Position numbers and translations under genes: made by a program. From Mycetohabitans endofungorum (GTDB lineage Bacteria; Pseudomonadota; Gammaproteobacteria; Burkholderiales; Burkholderiaceae): 64,000 nucleotides of DNA. Below the pieces are notes generated by a model. That model saw nothing but the letters and a program-made list of their open reading frames with translations. It was not told where the DNA came from and searched no databases. Shown here in pieces: positions 38,584-48,394 of the stretch (its first letter is position 1; each line of letters begins with the position of its first letter). The stretch lies in contig NZ_CP132744.1 of NCBI RefSeq assembly GCF_037477895.1, positions 496,001 to 560,000 on the forward strand, read 5' to 3'.

Positions 38584-39675
38584 CTACGCCCGTTCTTGGC
38601 GAGAGGGGCGGGATACGGCTTTGGCCTGCTCATCGATCCATGCGTGCATCAGCTTGTAGGTGACAGCCAAAATGACCGGCCCGATGAACAGTCCGACGAT
38701 GCCGAATGCAATCAGTCCACCAAGTACGCCGGCCAACACCAATAGCATCGGCAGGTCCACGCCACGCTGGATCAGCGGCGGACGTATGACATTGTCGAGA
38801 CTGGAAACGACGAACGCCCAGATGAGCATGGCGACCCCGGCGATAGTCGCGTCCTGGTAGAACAACCAGATTGCCGCGCCAATTAACGGCAGCAGCGGAC
38901 CGATCTGCGCCAGGCAGAAGATGAGGGTGATCGCGCATACCATGCCCGCGCCGGGTATCCCAGCGGCGAGTAGCCCCAGCCCGGCCAGCGCCGATTGCAC
39001 GGCCGCGGTGACGACGATGCCCAGCGCGACGGCGCGGATGGCCTGGCCGGCCAGGCGCACCGCGGCCGTACCGCGTTCATCGGCAAGGCGATAAGCAAAG
39101 CGCCGCACAGCCCCGGCTGCCGCTTCGCCATGCATGTACAACACCCCGCATAGGATGAGCGTCAACAGCAGATGCACGAGTACGCCACCGACCGCGGTCG
39201 CGCGCGACACCATCCATTTCGCGCCGGTATCCGCGTAAGGGGCAACGAATTCCAGCAGGCCGTCGATACCGGCGTGGGTGAGCCGCTGCCATGCCGAGGT
39301 GATGCGCTCGCCGACCAGCGGCACCTCGTGCAACCAAGCCGGTGGCGGAGCGGGCCGGTAGTCTGGCAGGGCGCGGGCGTGTTGCAGGATCGTATCGGCG
39401 TGGGCTGCGATGGCTACCACCGCGCCATACAGTGGCAACGCGATGACGATCAACAAGGCGGCCAGCATCAACGCAGTCGCTCGGCCGCGTCGTCCGCCGA
39501 GCCGCTCCTGTGCGCCGCGCATCATCGGCCACGTTGCCACGACGATCATCGTGGCCCAAATCAGCGCGGGCAGGAACGGGCTCATGATATACAGGCTGCC
39601 CCCGATCAGCAGCGACAAAATAAAAATGATTAGCAAAGCCCGCGCGATATCTGTTTGCGCTTGTGAATGGTTCAT
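38584..39675 (-). CDS. AI-2E family (PerM/TqsA-like) membrane transporter
   Basis: 363 residues from ATG 39675. Seven to eight membrane helices with the family features: an N-terminal pair (ALLIIFILSLLIGGSLYIM, SPFLPALIWATMIVVATWPM), a long soluble segment in the middle, and the conserved C-terminal IRPPLIQRGVDLPMLLVLAG then GVLGGLIAFGIVGLFIGPVI. Members export autoinducer-2 or act as Na+/H+ antiporters; the substrate here is unknown. The longer reading to 39789 is not supported. Confidence 0.88.
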   Translation of the reverse strand: MNHSQAQTDIARALLIIFILSLLIGGSLYIMSPFLPALIWATMIVVATWPMMRGAQERLGGRRGRATALMLAALLIVIALPLYGAVVAIAAHADTILQHARALPDYRPAPPPAWLHEVPLVGERITSAWQRLTHAGIDGLLEFVAPYADTGAKWMVSRATAVGGVLVHLLLTLILCGVLYMHGEAAAGAVRRFAYRLADERGTAAVRLAGQAIRAVALGIVVTAAVQSALAGLGLLAAGIPGAGMVCAITLIFCLAQIGPLLPLIGAAIWLFYQDATIAGVAMLIWAFVVSSLDNVIRPPLIQRGVDLPMLLVLAGVLGGLIAFGIVGLFIGPVILAVTYKLMHAWIDEQAKAVSRPSRQERA

Positions 39676-39810
39676 ACCGTCGATACCTCCAGCGTGATTG
39701 ATGTGCCGCGCGCAGCGCGACGTGCATGGGGAGAGCAAGGATCGGTCCCGATTCACGTGCGCATGTTCCACACGATGGCGAAAAAACATGAGCTTATGGC
39801 CGGTGCGACA

Positions 39811-40017
39811 TCACCGTTGCGACAGCCGCCGTTTCAACAGCGGTTCGAGCCGTTCGGCAAAGACTCGAAACCGTCTGGATACCGGTTCGCGGTGGGGGGC
39901 GAACAATGTCATCGGCATTGGGGCCGCTCGGTGCTTTGGCAGGACCTCAATCAGATCGCCGCGGCGCAGAATGCTTGCACCGAACAGATGCACAATCAGC
40001 CCTGATTGCCACAACCA
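39811..40017 (-). pseudogene. LysR-family regulator, C-terminal fragment
   Basis: Minus-strand frame reads WLWQSGLIVHLFGASILRRG, DLIEVLPKHRAAPMPMTLFA and PHREPVSRRFRVFAERLEPL, the terminal strands and last helix of a LysR effector domain. The rest is absent. It ends 19 bp from the end of the broken F-box gene, so the F-box DNA may have replaced or been inserted into the LysR gene. Confidence 0.75.
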
Positions 40018-40036
40018 ACTCTGCGCACCGCTTCCA

Positions 40037-41410
40037 TTAAGATGGCTCATGCCTGAGCCATGGAAAGTTCCAATTTCGAACACTGTCTAGGATGCGTGCA
40101 CGGGCCGCCTCAGAGAAACGATTGGCTTCCATAAACTCGATGACCTGAGCCTTGGCAGATAATAATTTTTGATCGTTAATGGTCCGGAACACAGAATATG
40201 TCTGAAGCCCGGTGAGCAGACGCAATAACGCCGCTTCGCCCCTGCCATTGATCAAATCCAACCCTTGCGGCCATACTCGCTGCGACAGCGCCTCATCCAG
40301 ATAACGAATACTAGACAGCAATCCGAGCACCGCCCCCTCACGCTGCGCCGCTGGCACACGCGCCAAATGGCGCTCAAACAAGGCCAACTCCTGTGCATGT
40401 TGGTCAGGCGGCAACGCCTTGATTCCCGCCGCCGGCAAATGGCGCAATGCGATTCCCCACTGCTCGTCTGGCAGCGATAAAGCTAAGTCGCGCATTTGCG
40501 CGTAACGCACGGGCTGCTCCGTTTTTGGCAAGACCCATATGCTCTCCGCCAACGCACCAACTGCCACACCCTGATAAGCGGGTGGAAGGCGTAGAGCCTG
40601 TTCGCAAAAAAACGCGTACTGTGCGGATTTACTCGGGTGCGCCCTATCCGAATGCAAATGCCCCAGTAGCCCGACCAAGACTGAAATCAGCTCCGCTTGC
40701 TGGGACACGTTCAACGACGGCAGCCGCGCCAAGATCGCCTGATAACGCTCGATGAACTCCGGTGAGCCGATGTTGAAATCGATCAATCCAATCGCCAGTG
40801 CCGGCCAGACATTGTCCTGCTCAGGCCCGCGCTGTGCCACTAAAGCGTGAGCGAAGTCAAATACTTCAAGGCGCTGATACCATGGCAAATAACGAAATCT
40901 CAGCATCAGCGCCTTTTGTATTGGTAACCCATGCTTCGGAATGCGCTGCGCGGCTGCGAACAATCGCTTGAACGCCTCGCCTTGCTCGGCCTCCGGCAAT
41001 GCTTGCAGACGCTAGCGTAACGCGTCAATCGGCTCGACGTGCTGCACCGGATCGGCGAGCGTGCCATCCATCTCATTGAGCAGTTGGTTGACTGACGCGA
41101 GACTTACGGCTTGGTTGGCTTGTTGCCAGTAGCGGTAAACTAACCGCCTGGTTTGCATCGCATGATACGTGCGACGATCAACTACTGAAAAATTTTCCAC
41201 GTCTTGAACGGGCACGTAGTCACCGATCCGCTCAATCAGTTCGGGCGGCAGGTCATGATATGTCGTGGGCCGGCTGGCCGACGTGTTAGCTAAAGCGCTG
41301 CTTGGTGGCTGCCGTGGCGGTGGCACCGACGCGGCGGGTTGCGGGCACGACTCCAACGCGCGGATGTAGGCACTATAGTCGTTTAAAGCGGCATTCAGAT
41401 CAAAGTCCAT
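40037..41410 (-). pseudogene. F-box repeat protein paralogue interrupted by an in-frame stop
   Basis: Reading from ATG 41410, MDFDLNAALNDYSAYI leads to the F-box YHDLPPELIERIGDYVPVQD, VENFSVVDRRTYHAM (residues 51-96), then TAG at 41012-41014. The same frame continues without shift as LQALPEAEQGEAFKRLFAAA through RLPPAYQGVAVGALAESIWV and ARVPAAQREGAVLGLL to a stop at 40037. It aligns over its whole length with the intact protein at 32.5 kb, including the shared MDFD start. The stop falls soon after the F-box, so a free 132-residue F-box fragment could be made. The gene is AT-richer than its neighbours. Confidence 0.8.
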
Positions 41411-41761
41411 CAGCACACTCAGCGGTCGATAAAAAGAAACGGCGCAATACGAAGCGAAACCGCACAGCAGGTTAGCTAAAAGTGAGAAGACGAGCACAGC
41501 TATGAACTTTTAAACGCCATGTTTTTGGCGGATAGTGCTCTGACGATATGCGGGAGCTGTTACATCGTTTTTTAATAACGCACACTTTTGAAGAAGCTCG
41601 TGCGACGCTGGCCCTGGTAAACAGCAAGCAGCCCAAACAACGTGCGGCTCAAATAACTGATGATGCAGATAAGTTGCATCCTACTGTCTGCGGCCGCACC
41701 GCGCACACGTAATGCTGGAGCGAGCGAAGCTTGTCTATGGCGATGCCCACGAGCGTGGTTG

Positions 41762-41978
41762 GGTGCAGCGAAGAAGGTGCGTGCGCAGAAACGGCACGAA
41801 CTGGCCACTGCCATCGAAGCGTTCCAGTCCCACGACCTGCGCGTTAAAGCGGGGCACCGACAAGGGGAAATCGGCAGGCATGGCGGCGGCCAACAACCAG
41901 CTAGGACACGCTGATGAGAAGATGACGCGCCGATATGTGCGGCACCGGAAGGGCAAGCTGGTGACGTCTACCCGGTAG
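41762..41978 (+). pseudogene. Tyrosine-recombinase integrase, C-terminal remnant
   Basis: Two frames joined by a frameshift give RHELATAIEAFQSHDLRVKA (HxxR active-site box) and AGTDKGKSAGMAAANNQLGH, ADEKMTRRYVRHRKGKLV with the catalytic Tyr, then a stop 70 bp from the 3' end of tRNA-Met. These are the end of a phage or island integrase. The N-terminal two thirds are missing. Its place beside a tRNA 3' end marks an old integration site. Confidence 0.75.
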
Positions 41979-42011
41979 CGAAGATTGCAGAACAGCGCGC
42001 TATTTGCGGAA

Positions 42012-42036
42012 CAAAACAGCCCGCATCGTGGCGGGC
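42012..42036 (-). terminator. Rho-independent terminator of tRNA-Met
   Basis: On the minus strand GCCCGC-CACGAT-GCGGGC is followed by TGTTTTGT, 12 bp beyond the tRNA CCA end. Confidence 0.75.
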
Positions 42037-42047
42037 CGCGTCAAATA

Positions 42048-42124
<77 letters not shown>

Positions 42125-42162
42125 GAAAGAATCTCAGATTATGGGCATGAGCAGACGTGTTG

Positions 42163-42428
42163 TCAACCACTTTCACGCCCCCCTTGGGGGCCGGCCGATG
42201 CAAAGCGGTTGGAATTGCGTTGCCGCAGCCTGCTTAATACGTCGAGCTTGCCCATGCGCGGCAGTCCGAGATTAAGGAATAGCAGGTCGAACGATTGCAT
42301 CGACAGGGCTACGTCGGCCTCGACCCCGTCTTGATGTGATCGACCGCATAGCCCAAATGGCGGAGTGATCGGATCAGGCCATCCGCGAGTATGCTGTCAT
42401 TTTCGGCAATAAGCATGCGTATGGGCAT
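42163..42428 (-). pseudogene. OmpR-type response regulator, receiver-domain remnant
   Basis: ATG 42428 opens MPIRMLIAENDSILADGLIR, SLRHLGYAVDHIKTGS, then the frame shifts and continues EADVALSMQSFDLLFLNLGL, PRMGKLDVLSRLRQRNSN to a stop at 42163. This is the first 80 residues of a QseB/TctD-like receiver domain; the phosphorylated Asp position in LFLNLGLP has become Asn, and the DNA-binding half is missing. Inactive. Confidence 0.75.
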
Positions 42429-42590
42429 TTTAGTGCCGGCGGCGCAAACTTGTCCCCGTTCTCGGCGTTTTCTTATCGTACATATTGCAACGACATGCGG
42501 TGTCCAGCGCAATACGCATCGACCCTACCCTCCGAGGGACGCGGCGGGACCAGGCATGCTAGTTGCGAAAAGGACGCATGTATTTCGCGC

Positions 42591-42619
42591 TTGCAAACAA
42601 CACTGTTTTTTTATACAGT
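42591..42619 (+). promoter_or_regulatory. recA promoter with LexA box
   Basis: TTGCAA (42591-42596) and TACAGT (42614-42619) are spaced 17 nt as -35 and -10. Overlapping the -10 is CTGT-N8-ACAG at 42603-42618, the LexA (SOS) operator form of proteobacteria. recA starts 119 bp downstream. Confidence 0.85.
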
Positions 42620-42737
42620 ATCCGAGGCCGTGCGTTGGCGCGGGCAGCGGTATTATCCAGAGATGGCCGGAATGGCCGCGATGCGAGGCGTGCCGCCTCG
42701 GTAACGGACTGCCGCTCATCATAGCAAAGGACGATTC

Positions 42738-43802
42738 ATGGAAGAAAGCAAGAAAGGCTCAGCTGGACTGACTGCGGAGAAGAACAAGGCACTGGCTGCC
42801 GCGCTGTCGCAGATCGAGAAGCAGTTCGGTAAGGGGTCGATCATGCGACTTGGCCATGGCGAGGCAGTCGAAGACATTCAAGTCGTATCGACTGGCTCGC
42901 TCGGCCTAGACATTGCGCTAGGCGTCGGTGGGCTGCCGCGTGGCCGTGTCGTCGAGATTTACGGGCCGGAATCGTCCGGCAAGACGACGCTCACACTGCA
43001 AGTAATCGCTGAGATGCAGAAAATCGGCGGCACCTGCGCGTTTATCGACGCGGAACACGCGCTCGATGTCCAGTATGCGTCCAAGCTGGGCGTCAACGCG
43101 TCGGAACTGCTGATTTCTCAACCCGATACTGGCGAGCAGGCACTGGAAATCGCCGATGCGCTCGTGCGCTCGGGGTCGATCGACATGATCGTCATCGACT
43201 CGGTGGCTGCGCTCGTGCCGAAAGCCGAAATCGAAGGTGAAATGGGCGATTCACTGCCCGGCTTGCAGGCGCGGCTGATGTCGCAGGCGCTGCGCAAGCT
43301 GACCGGTACGATCAAGCGGACCAATTGCTTGGTCATCTTCATTAACCAGATTCGCATGAAGATCGGTGTGATGTTCGGCAACCCGGAAACCACCACCGGC
43401 GGCAATGCGTTGAAGTTTTACGCGTCGGTCCGGCTCGATATCCGTCGGATCGGCTCGATTAAGAAGAACGATGAAGTCATCGGTAACGAAACGCGGGTTA
43501 AGGTGGTCAAAAACAAAGTGTCGCCACCGTTTCGCGAGGCGATTTTCGACATCTTGTATGGCGAGGGGATTTCGCGACACGGTGAAATCATCGATCTTGG
43601 CGTCCAGGCGAAGATCGTCGAGAAGGCGGGTGCCTGGTATAGCTACAACGGCGAGAAGATTGGCCAGGGCAAGGACAATGCGCGGGAGTTCCTGCGTGAA
43701 AATCCGGATCTTGCGCGCGAGATCGAAAATCGCGTTCGTGAATCGCTCGGTGTCGTGGCGATGCCGGCCGGCGCGGTAGCCGCCGAGGGCGGACAAGCGT
43801 AA
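42738..43802 (+). CDS. recA: Recombinase RecA
   Basis: 354 residues. Forms filaments on single-strand DNA for homologous recombination and for LexA cleavage in the SOS response. Walker A is [19 protein letters not shown], then the catalytic [15 protein letters not shown], Walker [21 protein letters not shown], and DNA-binding L1/L2 loops around [20 protein letters not shown]. The C-terminal tail is short, acidic and ends EGGQA. recX follows after 6 bp. Confidence 0.98.
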   Translation: MEESKKGSAGLTAEKNKALAAALSQIEKQFGKGSIMRLGHGEAVEDIQVVSTGSLGLDIALGVGGLPRGRVVEIYGPESSGKTTLTLQVIAEMQKIGGTCAFIDAEHALDVQYASKLGVNASELLISQPDTGEQALEIADALVRSGSIDMIVIDSVAALVPKAEIEGEMGDSLPGLQARLMSQALRKLTGTIKRTNCLVIFINQIRMKIGVMFGNPETTTGGNALKFYASVRLDIRRIGSIKKNDEVIGNETRVKVVKNKVSPPFREAIFDILYGEGISRHGEIIDLGVQAKIVEKAGAWYSYNGEKIGQGKDNAREFLRENPDLAREIENRVRESLGVVAMPAGAVAAEGGQA

Positions 43803-43808
43803 CGCGAA

Positions 43809-44285
43809 GTGCGCACGAAGTGCCTGCGCCCCGTGCCAAGCCTGAAGGGGCGCGCGTTGAGGTATTTGTCGCGCCGAGATTACAGCCGTGCCGAACTGGC
43901 TGCTAAGCTCAAGCGCGACGCCCAGGAAGGCGACAATATTGAGCCGATTCTCGATGCACTCGAACGGGACGGTTGGCTGTCCGATAGTCGGTTTGCCGAA
44001 AGCGTCGTGCATCGCCGTGCGTCCCGCTTCGGCGCGGCCCGGATCGTTGGTGAGTTGAAGCGGCACGCGTTGCATGGCGACCTGCTGGACGACATCGGCA
44101 ATCAATTACGGGAAACCGAATGGGAGCGGGCGAAAGCGGTGTGGCAAAAGAAATTTCAGGGCCATGTCGCGCAGTCGCCGGCCGAGCGTGCGAAGCAGGC
44201 GCGTTTCCTGGCCGCCCGCGGCTTTTCCCGCGCGGTGATTTCGCGGCTTGTCAGCGGGATCGACGACGAAGCCGGCGATGAATGA
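43809..44285 (+). CDS. recX: Regulatory protein RecX
   Basis: 158 residues from GTG 43809. A modulator that limits RecA filament growth. Three helical RecX repeats are visible: LKGRALRYLSRRDYSRAELA, then LERDGWLSDSRFAESVVHRR, and RFLAARGFSRAVISRLVSG. It is 6 bp behind recA and so under the same LexA control. Confidence 0.93.
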   Translation: MRTKCLRPVPSLKGRALRYLSRRDYSRAELAAKLKRDAQEGDNIEPILDALERDGWLSDSRFAESVVHRRASRFGAARIVGELKRHALHGDLLDDIGNQLRETEWERAKAVWQKKFQGHVAQSPAERAKQARFLAARGFSRAVISRLVSGIDDEAGDE

Positions 44286-44443
44286 CGGTCCGCGTAGACC
44301 GCGTCGTGCTACGTGGCATGCTGTGCTCCGTCTATGCGTTCGTGGCGGTGAAGTGCGTTCCGGGGTGGGCGCGCGGGTGTCGTCAGGCCGTCAGACCGGT
44401 ATGCTAAAATCGCTGAGTTTTCCATCCGGCCGCAACCCTTTCC

Positions 44444-45097
44444 ATGCCGCTCCCTCCCTCTGCTCCTCGTCGGGCGCGTCATCGCCGTGCGATTGACGTG
44501 CAAGCGTTCGAGCGCGGAGACGGCCTGTGGGACATCGAAGCATGCCTGACCGCCTGCAACGCGCGTGACACGCAACTCGCAACCGGCGTTAGGCTGACCG
44601 AGCTACCTATCCACAAACTCCAGCTGCGGGTGACGATTGATCATCAGATGAATGTCGTCGATGCGCAGTCACTGGCGGTGAAATGGGTTTCTGATCTGGG
44701 GCATGGCGAAGACGTCAATCCAAGCGATCGCGCATTGATTGAGTTGGACCTGCGTCGTGGGCTCCGGCATGCCGTTACTGAGCGTCTTGGTGAGGTGGCG
44801 GGCCGCGCGCATCTGACCAATTTGCGCGTGCTATCGACGAGTGTAACCCTCCAGGCTTATGTCGGCGACGTGTCGCACGGCGAGGTGTCACAGACAGGCG
44901 TGTCAGACACGGACGCAGCCGGCGATGTGATGCCGTTTCAGCTTGTTCGCTGCCACGCGTCGAAGCTTGACGGCTCGTGGTCACGCAATGCTATCCGCGC
45001 TGGTATGGCCACGCGCCGCGTGAGGTCCGCGCCGCGTCGTGCGCGAAGCCGCGCCAAGCGCCGCACACAGCGATATTCATTCCAACTCTCAGACTGA
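44444..45097 (+). CDS. DUF2889 family protein
   Basis: 217 residues. [38 protein letters not shown] and LHDQ-like [20 protein letters not shown] identify DUF2889, whose function is not known. The middle region has [20 protein letters not shown]. The C-terminus is basic ([20 protein letters not shown]). It is always close to recA-sucC in Burkholderia. No signal peptide. The ATG at 44444 matches the family start. Confidence 0.85.
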   Translation: MPLPPSAPRRARHRRAIDVQAFERGDGLWDIEACLTACNARDTQLATGVRLTELPIHKLQLRVTIDHQMNVVDAQSLAVKWVSDLGHGEDVNPSDRALIELDLRRGLRHAVTERLGEVAGRAHLTNLRVLSTSVTLQAYVGDVSHGEVSQTGVSDTDAAGDVMPFQLVRCHASKLDGSWSRNAIRAGMATRRVRSAPRRARSRAKRRTQRYSFQLSD

Positions 45098-45108
45098 AGG
45101 AATCACGC

Positions 45109-46275
45109 ATGAAGATTCACGAGTACCAGGGTAAAGAGATCCTGCGGAAATTCGGGGTCACGGTGCCACGCGGCAAGCCCGCGTTTTCGGTAGACGAAGC
45201 CGTCAAGGTGGCCGAGGAGCTCGGCGGCCCGGTCTGGGTGGTGAAGGCCCAGATCCATGCGGGTGGCCGTGGCAAAGGCGGTGGTGTCAAGGTCGCGAAA
45301 TCCCTGGATCAGGTGCGCGAATATTCGAACCAGATCCTTGGCATGCAGCTCAAGACGCACCAGACCGGCCCCGAAGGGCAAAAGGTCAACCGGCTGCTGA
45401 TCGAAGAAGGCGCGGACATCAAGAAGGAACTGTATGTTGGCCTCGTCGTCGACCGTATCTCGCAAAAAGTCGTGCTGATGGCCTCCAGCGAAGGCGGCAT
45501 GGACATCGAGGAAGTGGCTGCGAAGACGCCCGAGTTGATCCACAAGGTTGCGGTCGATCCGGCTAAGGGCTTGCAGGACGCTGAAGCAGACGAGATCGCT
45601 AAGAAAATCGGCGTGCCGGATACATCGCTCGCACAGGCTCGTGCAAACCTGCATGGACTGTACAAGGCGTTCTGGGAAACGGACGCATCGCTGGCTGAAA
45701 TCAACCCGTTGATCCTGACCGGCGACGGCAAGGTAATCGCGTTGGACGCAAAGTTCAACTTCGATTCGAACGCGCTGTTCCGTCACTCGGAGATCGTTGC
45801 ATACCGTGATCTTGACGAAGAGGATCCGGCTGAAATCGAGGCGTCAAAGTTCGATCTTGCGTACATCTCCCTGGATGGCAACATCGGCTGTCTGGTCAAT
45901 GGCGCCGGCTTGGCGATGGCGACGATGGATACGATCAAGTTGTTCGGTGGCGAACCGGCGAACTTCCTCGATGTCGGCGGTGGTGCGACGACCGAGAAGG
46001 TAACCGAAGCGTTCAAGCTGATGCTGAAGAACCCGAACTTGAAGGCCATCCTTGTGAACATCTTCGGTGGGATCATGCGTTGCGATGTGATCGCCGAGGG
46101 CGTGATCGCGGCATCGAAGGCGGTGCACCTACAAGTCCCGCTGGTCGTGCGAATGAAGGGCACTAACGAGGACCTCGGCAAGAAGATGCTCGCCGACTCC
46201 GGGTTGCCGATCATTTCCGCGGACAGCATGGAAGAAGCCGCGCAGAAGGTCGTCGCCGCAGCCGAAGGCAAGTAA
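45109..46275 (+). CDS. sucC: Succinyl-CoA synthetase, beta subunit
   Basis: 388 residues from ATG 45109. In the TCA cycle it works with SucD to make succinate and ATP from succinyl-CoA. The start [17 protein letters not shown], the ATP-grasp segment [19 protein letters not shown], and the C-terminal [19 protein letters not shown] then [19 protein letters not shown] are typical. 12 bp after DUF2889. Confidence 0.98.
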   Translation: MKIHEYQGKEILRKFGVTVPRGKPAFSVDEAVKVAEELGGPVWVVKAQIHAGGRGKGGGVKVAKSLDQVREYSNQILGMQLKTHQTGPEGQKVNRLLIEEGADIKKELYVGLVVDRISQKVVLMASSEGGMDIEEVAAKTPELIHKVAVDPAKGLQDAEADEIAKKIGVPDTSLAQARANLHGLYKAFWETDASLAEINPLILTGDGKVIALDAKFNFDSNALFRHSEIVAYRDLDEEDPAEIEASKFDLAYISLDGNIGCLVNGAGLAMATMDTIKLFGGEPANFLDVGGGATTEKVTEAFKLMLKNPNLKAILVNIFGGIMRCDVIAEGVIAASKAVHLQVPLVVRMKGTNEDLGKKMLADSGLPIISADSMEEAAQKVVAAAEGK

Positions 46276-46361
46276 GCCGCCGCGCTCACTTCGAGGATAC
46301 GCATGGTGTCGTTGCCACCGCGCCTGCGCGAGCTGCGACGCCGAACGAAAGAGGTCATTAC

Positions 46362-47243
46362 ATGTCGATTCTGATCAACAAAGATACGAAGGTCATCACG
46401 CAGGGTATTACCGGCAAGACTGGCCAGTTCCACACGCGCGCCTGCCGCGAGTACGCGAATGGCCGCGCTGCCTATGTCGCGGGTGTAAATCCGAAGAAAG
46501 CCGGCGAGGATTTCGAGGGCATTCCGATTTTCGGCAGCGTCAAGGAAGCCAAGGCGCAGACCGGTGCGACCGTGTCGGTGATCTATGTGCCGCCGGCCGG
46601 CGCCGCTGCGGCAATTTGGGAAGCCGTCGAAGCCGATCTGGACCTGGCGATCTGCATCACCGAAGGCATTCCGGTTCGGGACATGATCGAGGTGCGCGAC
46701 CGGATGCGCCGCGAGAACCGCAAGACGTTGTTGCTCGGGCCGAACTGCCCGGGTGTGATCACACCCGACGAGCTGAAGATCGGCATCATGCCCGGTCACA
46801 TCCACAAGAAAGGTCGCATCGGCGTTGTCTCCCGCTCGGGTACGCTGACGTATGAGGCGGTTGCCCAACTGACTGCGCTTGGCCTGGGCCAATCGTCGGC
46901 TGTCGGGATCGGCGGTGACCCGATCAACGGTCTGAAGCACATCGACGTAATGAAGATGTTCAACGACGATCCGGATACGGATGCGGTCATCATGATCGGT
47001 GAAATCGGCGGCCCGGACGAGGCGAATGCCTCGTACTGGATCAAGGACAACATGAAGAAGCCGGTCGTGGGCTTCATCGCCGGCGTGACGGCGCCCCCGG
47101 GCAAGCGGATGGGTCACGCTGGCGCATTGATCTCGGGTGGCGCCGACACCGCCGAAGCGAAGCTCGAGATCATGGAGTCGTGCGGCATCAAGGTAACGAA
47201 GAACCCATCCGAGATGGGCCGCTTGTTGAAGTCGGTGCTGTAA
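46362..47243 (+). CDS. sucD: Succinyl-CoA synthetase, alpha subunit
   Basis: 293 residues. The alpha subunit binds CoA and is phosphorylated on a His during catalysis. The N-terminal VITQGITGKTGQFHTRACRE, GPNCPGVITPDELKIGIMPG and the phospho-His motif in APPGKRMGHAGALISGGADT are all present. It follows sucC by 86 bp and is ended by a strong terminator. Confidence 0.98.
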   Translation: MSILINKDTKVITQGITGKTGQFHTRACREYANGRAAYVAGVNPKKAGEDFEGIPIFGSVKEAKAQTGATVSVIYVPPAGAAAAIWEAVEADLDLAICITEGIPVRDMIEVRDRMRRENRKTLLLGPNCPGVITPDELKIGIMPGHIHKKGRIGVVSRSGTLTYEAVAQLTALGLGQSSAVGIGGDPINGLKHIDVMKMFNDDPDTDAVIMIGEIGGPDEANASYWIKDNMKKPVVGFIAGVTAPPGKRMGHAGALISGGADTAEAKLEIMESCGIKVTKNPSEMGRLLKSVL

Positions 47244-47274
47244 GCACCGCCGACACGTATTCATCACTTCCGGC

Positions 47275-47317
47275 ACGGCCGGCCACCGCGATGCGGTGGC
47301 CGGCCGTATCTTTTTCC
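47275..47317 (+). terminator. Strong Rho-independent terminator after sucD
   Basis: A 15-bp perfect stem, ACGGCCGGCCACCGC with GCGGTGGCCGGCCGT around GAT, followed by ATCTTTTTCC. Confidence 0.9.
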
Positions 47318-47429
47318 AGCCGGTGAAGCGCGGAATTTGATATCCTTTCAAAAATCTTTCGAGTTCGGCGCTTGCTATAAGCAACGAGTCTGAAAAACGC
47401 TTGGTCTTTTCCATTCTGCGCCGACCACC

Positions 47430-48143
47430 ATGCTCGAATTGCTCGCCTCGTTGAACTGGAGCGCCGTGCTCCAGATCGTCATCATTGATATCCTGCTGGG
47501 CGGCGACAATGCCGTTATCATCGCGCTGGCCTGCCGGAATCTTTCTCCCGCGCAACGGGTGCAAGGCGTGCTGTGGGGCACGGTCGGCGCCATCGCGCTG
47601 CGCGTCGTGCTGATTTCGTTCGCCGTATTGTTGCTCGACGTGCCAGTCCTGAAGCTCACTGGCGGCCTGTTGTTGCTGTGGATCGGCATCAAGTTGATGC
47701 GGCCGCAACCGGATGCGCATGGCAGCGTCAAGGCCGCGGACAAGCTGTGGGCGGCTGTGCGTACCATCATCGTTGCTGATTTCGTAATGAGCCTGGACAA
47801 CGTGATCGCGATAGCCGGCGTGGCCGATGCGGCTGCGTCGGAGCATCGGCTGGGGCTGGTGGTCTTTGGCTTGCTGTTGAGTGTGCCGTTGATCGTATGG
47901 GGCAGCGCGCTGGTGCTCAAATTGCTGGATCGTTTCCCGGCGATCGTCGCATTCGGCGCCGCGTTGCTCGGCTGGATTGCCGGTGGCCTGATCATCGGTG
48001 ATCCCCTTGTGGGGAGGCTGCTTGAGGATAGCACGCAAGCGTATCACTACGTCGCCGGTGTTATCGGTGCGCTGACCGTGATCGGGATCGGTGGGTGGCT
48101 GAAACGCCGTAGCCGGTATGGCACGGCGGTGCGCGTTCGCTGA
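47430..48143 (+). CDS. TerC family integral membrane protein
   Basis: 237 residues, about seven membrane helices. The two TerC acidic motifs are in VIIDILLGGDNAVIIALACR and TIIVADFVMSLDNVIAIAG. Members bind or export metal ions such as manganese, and some protect against tellurite; here the substrate is unknown, although Mn2+ would fit other genes in the window. Not in an operon with sucD because of the terminator. Confidence 0.92.
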   Translation: MLELLASLNWSAVLQIVIIDILLGGDNAVIIALACRNLSPAQRVQGVLWGTVGAIALRVVLISFAVLLLDVPVLKLTGGLLLLWIGIKLMRPQPDAHGSVKAADKLWAAVRTIIVADFVMSLDNVIAIAGVADAAASEHRLGLVVFGLLLSVPLIVWGSALVLKLLDRFPAIVAFGAALLGWIAGGLIIGDPLVGRLLEDSTQAYHYVAGVIGALTVIGIGGWLKRRSRYGTAVRVR

Positions 48144-48299
48144 CGCGCGGATACGGGACGCGACGGCCAATGCGTTCCGGCATTCCATCACGACGCTGCC
48201 GGTGTCGTTCATGCGCGGGGCCCCAATGGCGATCACGCAACAATGGCGCTCGTTTACGGCATTGCGATGCTCGCAAGTCCGGTGCACCGGTACCGGTCC

Positions 48300-48366
48300 T
48301 GCGATGCCGCCATGCCCAGTATGCCGATGGCGACACTGCAATGCCGCCACGCCCAGCATGCCGATG
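48300..48366. repeat. Imperfect 30-bp direct repeat between terC and the pilin gene
   Basis: TGCGATGCCGCCATGCCCAG... at 48300-48329 recurs at 48337-48366 with three transitions (27 of 30 identical), 37 bp apart. The 250-bp spacer 48144-48394 contains no gene that I can support. Confidence 0.7.
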
Positions 48367-48394
48367 CGCCGCGACACGCGAATCTGGATGAGGC

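Noticed and set aside
43251..44105. Minus-strand open frame of 284 codons opposite recA and recX
   Set aside because: Shadow of recA-recX coding bias.
47318..47429. Manganese (yybP-ykoY) riboswitch before terC
   Set aside because: The spacer after the terminator lacks the conserved two-loop core that I would need to call it.
48300..48366. CRISPR-like short repeats
   Set aside because: Only two imperfect copies with 37-bp period and no further units; not a CRISPR array.
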